From an uncultured Bacteroidia bacterium (lineage in GTDB: Bacteria > Bacteroidota > Bacteroidia > Bacteroidales > Prolixibacteraceae): DNA of 64,000 nucleotides. The notes below the pieces were generated by a model. The model searched no databases, had not been told where the DNA came from, and worked only from the letters and a program-made list of their open reading frames with translations. The DNA lies in assembly GCA_903902325.1 (NCBI GenBank), contig CAIUUO010000050.1, forward strand, positions 1 through 64,000. Direction: 5' to 3'. Both the position numbers and the translations under genes were made by a program. The first letter of the stretch is position 1, and each line of letters begins with the position of its first letter. Shown in pieces: positions 51,733 through 60,473 of this stretch.

Positions 51733-53346
51733 TTAATTCTTGAAAAGTTTTGCACCTATTTTCCCGTTAAGACCTGAAAGATTAATCAGATACATTCCTT
51801 TATTGGAACTTTTACCGGTATAGTCACTACCATCCCAGGTTACTCTATAATTACCTTCCTCTTGAAAGGTATTTACGAGTGTATTAACTCTCTGACCTAT
51901 AATGTTGTAAACACTAACCTCCATCTTTTGTGCCTTTGTGACAGTATAAGAGATTTCGGTTTGATTTACAAATGGGTTAGGATAGCTGGTTTCCATCACA
52001 AATCCAAATTCTTTTGGTGCTCCAATTGGTGCATTTTTTTGAATAATTCCCTGAGCCCATTGAGTTTTAAGTGCCGGCCAGGCATTTAAATCACCCACAG
52101 GATAACCATTGTCACCAGCCTTGTAAGATTTCGAAGCAGTCGAATAACTGACATCCCACTCATAAGGATATAGTTCAGAGAAATTATTGGGGAAAACCGA
52201 TGCTTTGGGGTGCGTAATCCAATAGGTCAAGTAGTTATATAGTGCCATCCACGGAGAGGCATTCTTGAATACTAACTCTTCGGCATAATAGGCCTGTGGC
52301 AAGGAGGCACCCAAAAAGCCAATGATGGCATTGTTGATGGGCCTTACCATACCAATGGAGTCGTTGGGAGGTGTCTGATTGAAGAAGTCCACAAACTTCT
52401 TATCAAAATAGATGTTGTTGTTTCTCATTTCAACAGATGCCACCGGTAAAGCTTTTGAAAGACTGTCATGTGTGATGACTGCAAAGGCCTTGTCGGGCTG
52501 CATCTGCTCGGTTCTCCACCGGGCGGGGAAACGGTCTCCGAAGGTAAGCGGATCGGCAAAAATATTGTTGGTAATGATAGCTTTTTTCGTTTTTCCCAGC
52601 TGAACACAACCGTGATACCCCTGGATGTTCACAATGGTATTGTGATCCATCTTGAAATAATTGATAATGGGAGCCATGTTGCGGAATACCCGGTCTGTCA
52701 TATTGTACAAGGTACAGTTCTGTATCACTACGGTATCCACTGTTCCTGTATTTCGGAGATCAACGGCCCTTCCGTTTCCTCCGATTGAAATCTGATGGCC
52801 CAGGTTGCCCATGATGCAGTCAATGTAATAAAGTTTGACCCCATCAACCTGAACCGCGAGTGCACCTCCACGGTCATTGGTGATCCGGCAGCCCTTGAAA
52901 GTACACCTGTAATTTTTCCCGTACATGTTCAGGATTCTGTTTCCCAGGGTACCGTTGGAATGCTTTCCGTCGATCTCGATATTTTCCAGGGTGAAATTCT
53001 GCCTGGCGGTTATCATATTGGCAGAGGCGCCGGCACTGTTCAGCGTGTGAAAAATGATAGGCATTGTTCCTGTCCCGGCCTCAGAACGGATATAGAGATC
53101 AAAGTCTGCGCTGTTGATGGTGGAGGTTTCAAGGTAAACCTGTCCTCTTTTTAGTTCATAAACAACATTTTTGTTGGTCAGGCGGTTGGTGGCGTCCGCA
53201 TTGATCGCATTAAAGATCTGATCATAAACCAGGGGTTGGCCGGGAATGATACCCTGAATGGTGACCACCCGTTGCTGTGAAAAGGCCACATGCATGAGGA
53301 GGATAAGACCACCCAGCAAAATTGATTTTTTATATATTGTTTTCAT
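51733..53346 (-). CDS. T9SS-secreted right-handed beta-helix protein (DUF4957/DUF5123-like)
   Basis: A 537-residue secreted protein with a signal peptide (1-23), a repetitive parallel-beta-helix region (about 60-430; NNIYFDKKF, CTFKGCRITNDRGGAL, IVNIQGYHGCVQLG) as in DUF4957/DUF5123 proteins and chondroitinase-B-like lyases, and a T9SS type A sorting domain at the C-terminus (TSYPNPFVNQTEISYTV, NIIGQRV, ending GAKLFKN). The last domain targets it to the cell surface or outside through the type IX machinery. Catalytic residues could not be assigned. It is encoded right after the second TonB-dependent receptor gene, so it may bind or cut the glycan at the surface. Confidence 0.8.
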   Translation of the reverse strand: MKTIYKKSILLGGLILLMHVAFSQQRVVTIQGIIPGQPLVYDQIFNAINADATNRLTNKNVVYELKRGQVYLETSTINSADFDLYIRSEAGTGTMPIIFHTLNSAGASANMITARQNFTLENIEIDGKHSNGTLGNRILNMYGKNYRCTFKGCRITNDRGGALAVQVDGVKLYYIDCIMGNLGHQISIGGNGRAVDLRNTGTVDTVVIQNCTLYNMTDRVFRNMAPIINYFKMDHNTIVNIQGYHGCVQLGKTKKAIITNNIFADPLTFGDRFPARWRTEQMQPDKAFAVITHDSLSKALPVASVEMRNNNIYFDKKFVDFFNQTPPNDSIGMVRPINNAIIGFLGASLPQAYYAEELVFKNASPWMALYNYLTYWITHPKASVFPNNFSELYPYEWDVSYSTASKSYKAGDNGYPVGDLNAWPALKTQWAQGIIQKNAPIGAPKEFGFVMETSYPNPFVNQTEISYTVTKAQKMEVSVYNIIGQRVNTLVNTFQEEGNYRVTWDGSDYTGKSSNKGMYLINLSGLNGKIGAKLFKN

Positions 53347-53388
53347 CTTCTAATTTTTTATGACATTTTGAATAATGAAAGGATTTCC

Positions 53389-56322
53389 TCAAAAATTAAT
53401 TTCTACACCCAAATCAGCCGAAAACCCGTACATGTTCTCGTAGGTTGGATAGGCAGAGGTATACCTGAACCCTTTTTCTGTCGCGTTGGTCAGGTTGTTT
53501 AAATTCAGCAGGACACTGATGTATTTGTTGATCTTCTGCTTGGCAGTTACATCGAATCTTAAATAAGAATCTGTGTATTGATAATATCCTGACTGATCCG
53601 TATTTGGGTTAATACCAGTCAGTCTGTTTCCCTGGTAGCTCATCGATACCCGTGTTGAAAATCCCTTGAAGTCATAACCAATAAAACTATTTGCTGTGAA
53701 GTCAACCTGCGAAGGCATTCTGCTTTCAGTCAGCTTAAAATAGGACTTGGAGAAATCCACTACAAGTGTAGGCCTCACATTGTTATACATCACAATATCT
53801 TCGACCTTATTCCAGACTAAATAATAGGTGCTTGACCATAAACGGGTAAAATTGACCCCAAAAGCAAACCGGTTGAACGGTTCCGGCAGAAAATTGAAGT
53901 GTGTCTTGTAATCAAATTCAATACCCTTCACATAAGATTTATCTAGATTGGTATAATCTTCATTCAGGTCAAATGATTGCGGCGGTAGTCCGTTTTTTAC
54001 GGCATCTTCCGGCGAAAGGGTACCACTGATGGCATAAAACATGTTTTTGATTTGTTTGCTGTAACCGCCTATGGACAACAATCCGAATTTTCCTGTATAA
54101 AATGTAACGGAAAGATCATAGTTCCAGGCTGTAGCATGTTTCAGATCGGGATTTGCCTTGCTTACACTATAGTTACCTGCATTGTACCTGAACCGGGGAA
54201 TGATCCACATGTAATTCGGACGGGTAAGTGTTTTTGCTGCAGAAAGTCTGATATCCATCCATTTTGTCGGCGTGATTTTCAGGTGGGCGCTGGGTAACCA
54301 TTCACTGTATTTCTGCGAAGTGGTATCCGGTTCATAATAGCCGCTCAAACCCATGGCTCCATTAATTGACGAATATATTCCGTGGTAGGTATTGTTGGAA
54401 TTTTCGTATCGGATCCCCGGTATAAAGGTAATCAGGTCGCCGTAGTTTAATTTCAGCATGACATAACCGGCTGCTAATCTTTCGTCGGTGTCGTAATTTA
54501 GCTCTGCATTACTAGGATCGCTTACATATTCTGACATATGGTAAGTATGCCAGTCCCGGATCTGACTTTCGAGAATATTGGGAAACATATTGTAGGCTCC
54601 ATTCAGGATAGGAACATTCGTCTGCTCGTTGAAGTTAGACATTTGAATATTTCGGTTCGTAGTAACCGCGAGCGTACCACGAGGGTCATTCTTGATGGCC
54701 AGATCTGTTAGTGCCGGTTTAAGATAGTACTGCTGGTCTGAATAAAGGATACCGCTTCGTTTGCGCTTTTCAGTCTGGTATTTTCCTCCGAATTTTAAAT
54801 ATCCTGCTATTTTATCTCCCAGTTTTAGCGGGACTTCAAAATCAAGTTTGGCTGTATAGTTGGTTTGAGTCAGCGTGTCGGGGGTCCAGGTTGAGGCCCT
54901 TAAGAATGAAAGTGTATCCTTTTTCATGTTAACACTATTGAAAACAAGGCTGTCAGAGAACATCTTCGGATCGGAAATATTTTTGCCGACAGCTCCGGGT
55001 TTCAGGCCATAAGGCGCCCCCAGATCAAAGGTTAGGCTCATGTCGTAAGGATTGAAGTTCGTGGTCTTTACCCTTGTTAAACTCCAGTCAATCTTTAGTT
55101 TTTTAAGGTTCACCACACCACCAAGAGTACTGTTGATAGAGCTGGTTACACTTTCATTGACATTTGCAGTGTGAATTAACTCACCATTTCTGTTTACATT
55201 TATTGTTTGCGTAAAACTTTTTCTGGGTGACGAGTTGTAGATGTTTGTCAGATAGATACCACCAAAATCAAACTGATAATCTATCAATGCCAGTCCGCCA
55301 TAGCGCACGGTCTTTTGCTTCTTCTCTGTAAGGGTGGTATTGTCGATGTAAAATGAGTCTGCTTTTTCCGCATTCGGGTTAAAATAAGCAATATTCTGAC
55401 TTTGGGAGCTGCGGTCGCGACTTTCGTAGTTGACTTGTGCCATTACTCCCAGTTTTTTATTTAAAAAACGGGAAGAATAGTCCCAGGAGGCCCTGTAATT
55501 GCCAAACGACTGGTAAAGGTTATTGTACCCGCCGTAGAGCCTGACTTGATTGACAGGTATGTCTGATGCCTTTGAGATCACCAGGTTGATTGTCCCTGCA
55601 ATAGCGTCTGCATCCATGTCTGCGGTAGGTGATTTGAAGACTTCGATCCCCGAAAGCAATTCTGGTGAAATATTGCTCAAATCCACAGAACGATCCCCAT
55701 TGGTGCTATTATCCGTTGAAGGCTGTTGAATCCCATTGATTGTGACATTGCTGAATTTTGGATCCAGACCTCGCAAAACGACTTTTGATCCTTCACCATT
55801 GCTTCTTTCCAGGGAAACACCCGGCAGACGTCCGATTGCTTCGGCGGCATTCACATCCGGCAATTCACGGATCGCATCCTTGGAAACTACATTGACCAAT
55901 GCATTGGATTTTAGCTGCTGATTGATTGCTGCGTTCTGACCCCTGCGCTGGCTGCTTACAACAACTTCACCAAGGGTTACGAGAGGCTGGTCGAGTTCTA
56001 CAAGTAATTTTTTTCGTTCTCCCGCTTTAATCGTCACGGGAACCTCTTTTGCACTATACCCTATGTAAGATATGACCAATGTATAGTCACCTGGCTGAAG
56101 GTTGGCCAAACGGAAAAGGCCATCCAAATCGGTGACAATACCGTTTACAGTACCTTTTATCACAACCGTTGCAAAAGGTAGAACTTCTTTGGAGGACTGG
56201 TCTTTTACTACTCCCGAGATTTCACCGGGCGCAGATTTCTGAGCATACAGGGAATTCTGTTGCGAGAATGCCATCATGCACGTAATAAGCATAAAGCAAT
56301 AGATCCATCGTTTCCATTTCAT
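53389..56322 (-). CDS. TonB-dependent receptor without an adjacent SusD
   Basis: An outer-membrane transporter of 977 residues. Signal peptide (about 1-27), carboxypeptidase-D-like regulatory domain (about 35-115, GVVKDQSSKEVLPFATVVIKG), TonB plug (about 130-260, AAEAIGRLPGVSLERS, VTINGIQQP, DADAIAGTINLVIS) and a C-terminal 22-stranded barrel ending in NF. It is not SusC-like in sequence (it lacks the SusC VVVVGYGTQ signature and a SusD partner). It is probably for import of small oligosaccharides or other products. An 11-bp inverted repeat lies 36-68 bp upstream and two 10-bp direct repeats lie further up, suggesting local regulation. Confidence 0.9.
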   Translation of the reverse strand: MKWKRWIYCFMLITCMMAFSQQNSLYAQKSAPGEISGVVKDQSSKEVLPFATVVIKGTVNGIVTDLDGLFRLANLQPGDYTLVISYIGYSAKEVPVTIKAGERKKLLVELDQPLVTLGEVVVSSQRRGQNAAINQQLKSNALVNVVSKDAIRELPDVNAAEAIGRLPGVSLERSNGEGSKVVLRGLDPKFSNVTINGIQQPSTDNSTNGDRSVDLSNISPELLSGIEVFKSPTADMDADAIAGTINLVISKASDIPVNQVRLYGGYNNLYQSFGNYRASWDYSSRFLNKKLGVMAQVNYESRDRSSQSQNIAYFNPNAEKADSFYIDNTTLTEKKQKTVRYGGLALIDYQFDFGGIYLTNIYNSSPRKSFTQTINVNRNGELIHTANVNESVTSSINSTLGGVVNLKKLKIDWSLTRVKTTNFNPYDMSLTFDLGAPYGLKPGAVGKNISDPKMFSDSLVFNSVNMKKDTLSFLRASTWTPDTLTQTNYTAKLDFEVPLKLGDKIAGYLKFGGKYQTEKRKRSGILYSDQQYYLKPALTDLAIKNDPRGTLAVTTNRNIQMSNFNEQTNVPILNGAYNMFPNILESQIRDWHTYHMSEYVSDPSNAELNYDTDERLAAGYVMLKLNYGDLITFIPGIRYENSNNTYHGIYSSINGAMGLSGYYEPDTTSQKYSEWLPSAHLKITPTKWMDIRLSAAKTLTRPNYMWIIPRFRYNAGNYSVSKANPDLKHATAWNYDLSVTFYTGKFGLLSIGGYSKQIKNMFYAISGTLSPEDAVKNGLPPQSFDLNEDYTNLDKSYVKGIEFDYKTHFNFLPEPFNRFAFGVNFTRLWSSTYYLVWNKVEDIVMYNNVRPTLVVDFSKSYFKLTESRMPSQVDFTANSFIGYDFKGFSTRVSMSYQGNRLTGINPNTDQSGYYQYTDSYLRFDVTAKQKINKYISVLLNLNNLTNATEKGFRYTSAYPTYENMYGFSADLGVEINF

Positions 56323-56357
56323 AGTTCAGGATTTTAGTTGGTTATTCTTGGTTGATT

Positions 56358-56390
56358 TTATATAACAATGATATTTAAGTTGTTATATAA
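56358..56390 (-). promoter_or_regulatory. Inverted repeat upstream of TonB receptor gene
   Basis: Perfect 11-bp arms TTATATAACAA and TTGTTATATAA with an 11-nt spacer, 36-68 bp before the start codon. Candidate regulator-binding dyad. Confidence 0.45.
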
Positions 56391-56399
56391 TTTTGGGTT

Positions 56400-56425
56400 G
56401 ATTAGTCTCTGATATGATTAGTCTC
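56400..56425 (-). promoter_or_regulatory. Direct repeat GATTAGTCTC x2
   Basis: Two exact copies of GATTAGTCTC 16 bp apart, upstream of the receptor gene. Spacing of 1.5 helical turns could be a transcription-factor site; unproven. Confidence 0.35.
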
Positions 56426-56579
56426 CATTATGTCAATCAGATATCTCGAATCAAATTGGATCGAACTGTCAAAAAAGCTACTAAAAGGCAGTAAGACTTA
56501 AAATGATTTTGAGATATTCTGATTGAACATAATCGGTCTTAATTGTAAATATTTTGTGTTGGTAGAATATATACCACAA

Positions 56580-58169
56580 TCAATCTTCTCCCTTAGGTTT
56601 CCCTTTTTTTCCCTTTTTAGTGCCCGAACCTACCGGGATGGCTGGTTTAAAATTGGCTAATTTGCCGTATTCAACAGAACTCATATGTTCACGTTGCATG
56701 CTTTCCAGAAAGGAACTTTCCAGTTTCTTTTGATCCTGGGCATATTCAGGTTTGTCGATTACGCTGACTTTTTCCAGCGGATCTTTCTCGTAATCATACA
56801 TTTCGCGGGCCATGACATATTTTTTGTTATAGGGGATGTCCGTCCTATAGCCGTCTTTCATCCATTCGGTATAGCGGAAACGGGCAGTGCGAATGGTATA
56901 TCCCATAACCTTAGCCCCTTCGCGTGGGTACTGGCTGAAGGCATAATCACGCAACTGGACTTCCGGATTTTTAATGGCAGGAACCAAACTGATTCCATCA
57001 AGATATTTAGGTGCCGGAATATTCATGAGTTCACAAAGAGTGGGGTATACATCAGTGAATTCACACAATGTAACAGGCCTGATACCTGGTTTTGTCCCAG
57101 GAACACTCATAATCAACAGGGTGTGGGTAGCATTTTCAAAATCGGTGTGCTTGTTCCATAAACCATGATCACCGAGATGCCAGCCGTGATCGCCCCATAA
57201 AACGATGATCGTATTTTCGCGGATTTTGAGACGATCGAGTTCCTTGAGCAACTGCATAATCTGGGCATCAGTATATGACATGGCTGCATAATAACCATGC
57301 AACAGTTCTTTTTGCTTGTCTACAGGCAAATGATCCAGTTCTTTTTCTGAATAACTGTCAAATTGTGGGATGTCAGTATAACTTTTCAGCTCACCCGAAA
57401 CGTGGTAGGCAATATCCGGACTGTTGGCTGCTTTTTTCTGGAAAGGAGCTACCTGAAAATCATTTCTGTTGTAAAGATCCCAGTATTTCTTCGGTGAGAC
57501 AAATGGAAGATGGGGTTTGAGAAAACCAACTGCCAGGAAGAAGGGCTTGTCCACTTTGCTTAATTTCTCGAGTGATTTGATTGCCATTTTTGTCAAAGCT
57601 CCATCCGCATACGTTTCATCCGGTACATCAGCACATTCAGTGGCTTTCCCTTTTCCTCTTGCGTTGATCGAATTTGGCAAGACATAAGTCGGACATTTTG
57701 CATCCTCGTAGGGAACGCTCCAGGAAGGTGCATCATGACCGGGACCGGCACTCCCCATGTGGTAGATTTTACCCATGGCTGCTGTTTCATAACCCATTGA
57801 TTTGAAATACTGTGGCATAGAAATGGCATTAGGGTTCACCTGCCTGAAGTCGGTGATCAAATCCCAGACCCTGGTTCTGTCGGGGCGCATTCCTGTCATG
57901 ATACTCGCTCTGGTGGCGGCACAGATTGCCTGCTGGCAATAGCTTCTCTCAAAAACTATTCCCTCATTGGCCAGACGATCCATTCCCGGGGTTTTTGCAA
58001 GTCGATCACCGTAGGCTCCGGTATTTGGCTTTAGGTCATCCACCGCAATAAAAAGAATGTTGGGTCTTGTATTCTTGGCCTTGGGACTTTCTGCAAAAGA
58101 ATGCAGGGAAGTAAGTCCAAGTATGGCCATTGAAAGCGCTGTCTTCGGAATCCTGTACTTTGTCGTCAT
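56580..58169 (-). CDS. Iduronate-2-sulfatase-like S1 sulfatase (CAATR)
   Basis: A 529-residue sulfatase. The track extends 39 residues upstream into the lipoprotein gene; the ATG at 58169 starts a proper signal peptide (MTTKYRIPKTALSMAILGL). The formylglycine site is CAATRASIMTG (C83), with Ala instead of Pro at the third position, which anaerobic sulfatase-maturing enzymes can accept. VDDLKPNTGAYG and WGDHGWHLGDHGLWNKHTD match the S1_7 branch, closely like 47520-49139. The C-terminus is Lys-rich (GTKKGKKGKPKGED), perhaps for binding acidic glycan. Confidence 0.85.
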   Translation of the reverse strand: MTTKYRIPKTALSMAILGLTSLHSFAESPKAKNTRPNILFIAVDDLKPNTGAYGDRLAKTPGMDRLANEGIVFERSYCQQAICAATRASIMTGMRPDRTRVWDLITDFRQVNPNAISMPQYFKSMGYETAAMGKIYHMGSAGPGHDAPSWSVPYEDAKCPTYVLPNSINARGKGKATECADVPDETYADGALTKMAIKSLEKLSKVDKPFFLAVGFLKPHLPFVSPKKYWDLYNRNDFQVAPFQKKAANSPDIAYHVSGELKSYTDIPQFDSYSEKELDHLPVDKQKELLHGYYAAMSYTDAQIMQLLKELDRLKIRENTIIVLWGDHGWHLGDHGLWNKHTDFENATHTLLIMSVPGTKPGIRPVTLCEFTDVYPTLCELMNIPAPKYLDGISLVPAIKNPEVQLRDYAFSQYPREGAKVMGYTIRTARFRYTEWMKDGYRTDIPYNKKYVMAREMYDYEKDPLEKVSVIDKPEYAQDQKKLESSFLESMQREHMSSVEYGKLANFKPAIPVGSGTKKGKKGKPKGED

Positions 58170-58248
58170 TGAAAATAAAGTTTTGATATGATTTGTAATG
58201 GTTGAATGTGCCACGGCGGGAGTAAGTCCGACCATGGCACCTATTTTA

Positions 58249-58869
58249 CTACTTGATGATTGCAGCCTTGAAGGCATTGGTAGCATCGCTCAGTTTTGTG
58301 ATTGCCTCTGAAACCTGACGGTCTATAGTCGTAGTTGCGGCATCCCTGGTTGTCACAGCAGCAGCAATTGCTGTAACGTAGGAGGTTTTGGCAACTGCCG
58401 GTACTGTTCCCGTGGTTGTTCCGGCCGGAGTACTTGAATTCAGTACATTGGCTGCAACAATAGCATCGTTGAGCGGACGTTTGTCACACATATTAATACC
58501 GGTCCAGAATACTTTTCCAGGAGTGCCAAGGGTCATGTTTCCTGCAATGAGTTGAGGAATAGTGACGGTTGGTGAAACTATCAATGCTGAATCAGCTTTT
58601 AATGCTGCCAAATAGGCTACTTTGACTGCAGGCAGGGCTGTTGCCGCAACTGCATTCAAAGAGACTGAATAGTTGTTTTTGTCGTATCCGACCATGCAGG
58701 TTCTGACAATGGGTAATTCTGAATTGACAAAAGGACCCATTTGGGCAACATACTCTGGAAGTGTTTTGGGGGTCACCTCAATAGTTCCTTCCTTGGCACA
58801 GGAGCTGAGTCCAGCCGCAAAAACAAGCAACAGAAGAAATAGTTGTAAAATTTTTCCTATGAATTTCAT
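58249..58869 (-). CDS. FIVAR-like surface lipoprotein
   Basis: A 206-residue lipoprotein (lipobox LSSCAKEG, Cys24 near residue 24) encoded 17 bp after SusD in the position usual for SusE/SusF-type surface glycan-binding lipoproteins. The mature part is Ala/Thr-rich and helical with FIVAR-like motifs (LNDAIVAANVLNSSTPAGTT, TRDAATTTIDRQVSEAITKL). Thus it is probably surface-exposed and may bind the glycan or space it from SusC/D. No enzyme motif. The assignment of function is inferred from position. Confidence 0.7.
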   Translation of the reverse strand: MKFIGKILQLFLLLLVFAAGLSSCAKEGTIEVTPKTLPEYVAQMGPFVNSELPIVRTCMVGYDKNNYSVSLNAVAATALPAVKVAYLAALKADSALIVSPTVTIPQLIAGNMTLGTPGKVFWTGINMCDKRPLNDAIVAANVLNSSTPAGTTTGTVPAVAKTSYVTAIAAAVTTRDAATTTIDRQVSEAITKLSDATNAFKAAIIK

Positions 58870-58886
58870 ATATCAGTTTTTAGAAA

Positions 58887-60467
58887 TTAATAATCAGCAT
58901 TTTGTTTAATTTTCAACTTGTCATTGGCGTCTATTTCTTGTTGAGGAATTGGCAGCAACAAACGACCGGTTGTGAAATAATTCTGTGTAGGAGGTACAAT
59001 CGGGTTGTACAGAGAATACAAGACAGCCCAGTCGGTGACAAATACGCTTGTTTTCAAAATGGTAATCGCTTTTTCAGGATCGCCATAGGAGGTATTCATG
59101 CGCAATAGATCGAACCATCTATGGTCTTCAAAAGCGAATTCGAGTCGTCTTTCCTTGTACACGGCATCCAAAGCAACTGTTGGTGAGGTAAACGCGACAA
59201 CCGGTGCAACTCCTGCCCTTACCCTGATTTTATTTACATCGTTGTGGGCAATGGCAAAATTGCCGTCCTGTGCCAATATTTCAGCATGCATTAATACGAT
59301 ATCGGCATAACGGAGTACAATCCAGTCATTTTCGGATTGATTCGCCTGTGTCATATTGGGATCAATGTATTTGGACGGGTAGTAAATAGTGGTCGTTTTA
59401 TTTTTGACATAGACTCTAAAGCATGAACTGGTGCGGGTGTCAAGAGGATTAGAGTTGAAAAGATTCACCAATTCAGGCGTGGGATTGAAGTGCCCTCCAG
59501 GTGTTCCGACTTTCAGAAATAAATTGGCCGTACCATCGGGAGCAAACAGTGTCCAGAACGGAGATCCTATTCCTGTTGTTCCGCCTAAGTAACGAACTGC
59601 AAAAATAATTTCTTTGTTCATTTCATTGGAAACATCAAATATACTGGCATAAGGGCTGAGTACGGTGCCAGCTACAGAAATCCCTGTGGTCAGCAGGTTG
59701 TACTGATTCGAATTGATGATCTCTTCCAGCAGCCCTTTTGCCAGGGCTAAATTTGCAGTTCCTCCAAGTGTCATGTATGCTTTCGCCAGGAGACCTTTTG
59801 CAGCCCATTTGGTTACTCTGCCCAGATCACTTGCTGAAGAATAGGAGGATGGCAACTGTGCAGCAGCTTTCGTTAAATCCGGAATAATGATGTCTCTGTA
59901 AATTTCGGCAACGGGCACCCGATCATAGGTTTTTGCCTCATCCAGGCTAACTACTTTGGTTATTTTAAACATATCTCCCCAAAGGCTGACCAGTGTAAAA
60001 TAGTGGTATCCTCGCATCAACAACAATTCGCCTTCGTATTGGGCGCGTTGTGATTCAGTTGTTACATAGGGTTGGCCCGGGGCAACTGATGGAAGGATCG
60101 AATTGACATTCATGATGTTCTGGAAGTATTTATACCATTGGGTGTATAAAAGTGGCTGGCTTGTCGGAGTCCTGAAAAATTTAATATCCGTGAGATCCAC
60201 ACGTGGCTGAGATCCGGTACCTATGCTGTTTACACAACCATTATCACTCCTGTTCTCCGTAAACCTCCATTCGTCCATCATGATGTTCGCCATTCCGGCA
60301 TAACAGCCGATAATTCCTTCGTTAATGGTCATCTGACTATTGTAGAAACCATCCTGAATCAACTTCGATTCAGGTTGGTCTGTGATCATATCCTTACAGG
60401 CAGAGAATAATATCATCACAGATATTGAGAGGATGATTCCAATTTTATTTTTCATTTTCATTTTCAT
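58887..60467 (-). CDS. susD: SusD/RagB-family surface glycan-binding lipoprotein
   Basis: A 526-residue outer-membrane lipoprotein (start at the first ATG, 60467; the track uses a TTG two codons before it). The start region is a reiterated ATGAAA string giving three in-frame ATGs, then a lipobox LFSACKD. The TPR-like SusD core shows LLMRGYHYFTLVSLWGDMF, VTKWAAKGLLAKAYMTLGG, WIVLRYADIVLMHAEILA and RRLEFAFEDHRWFDLLRM. SusD delivers oligosaccharides to the SusC transporter. The SusC stop abuts the SusD start region (no real spacer), so translation is coupled. Confidence 0.92.
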   Translation of the reverse strand: MKMKMKNKIGIILSISVMILFSACKDMITDQPESKLIQDGFYNSQMTINEGIIGCYAGMANIMMDEWRFTENRSDNGCVNSIGTGSQPRVDLTDIKFFRTPTSQPLLYTQWYKYFQNIMNVNSILPSVAPGQPYVTTESQRAQYEGELLLMRGYHYFTLVSLWGDMFKITKVVSLDEAKTYDRVPVAEIYRDIIIPDLTKAAAQLPSSYSSASDLGRVTKWAAKGLLAKAYMTLGGTANLALAKGLLEEIINSNQYNLLTTGISVAGTVLSPYASIFDVSNEMNKEIIFAVRYLGGTTGIGSPFWTLFAPDGTANLFLKVGTPGGHFNPTPELVNLFNSNPLDTRTSSCFRVYVKNKTTTIYYPSKYIDPNMTQANQSENDWIVLRYADIVLMHAEILAQDGNFAIAHNDVNKIRVRAGVAPVVAFTSPTVALDAVYKERRLEFAFEDHRWFDLLRMNTSYGDPEKAITILKTSVFVTDWAVLYSLYNPIVPPTQNYFTTGRLLLPIPQQEIDANDKLKIKQNADY

Positions 60468-60473
60468 TTTCAA

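Larger units (their letters stand above)
56323..56579. other. Intergenic region between sulfatase and receptor genes
   Basis: About 257 AT-rich bp with no gene. It contains the dyad and direct repeat listed separately. This is one of the longest spacers in the operon and probably contains a promoter for the receptor gene, although I found only an imperfect -7 element (TATCATTG). Confidence 0.5.

Noticed and set aside
56580-58286. Longer sulfatase start in the track
   Set aside because: The extra 39 residues overlap the lipoprotein gene and precede a good signal peptide at the internal ATG (58169).
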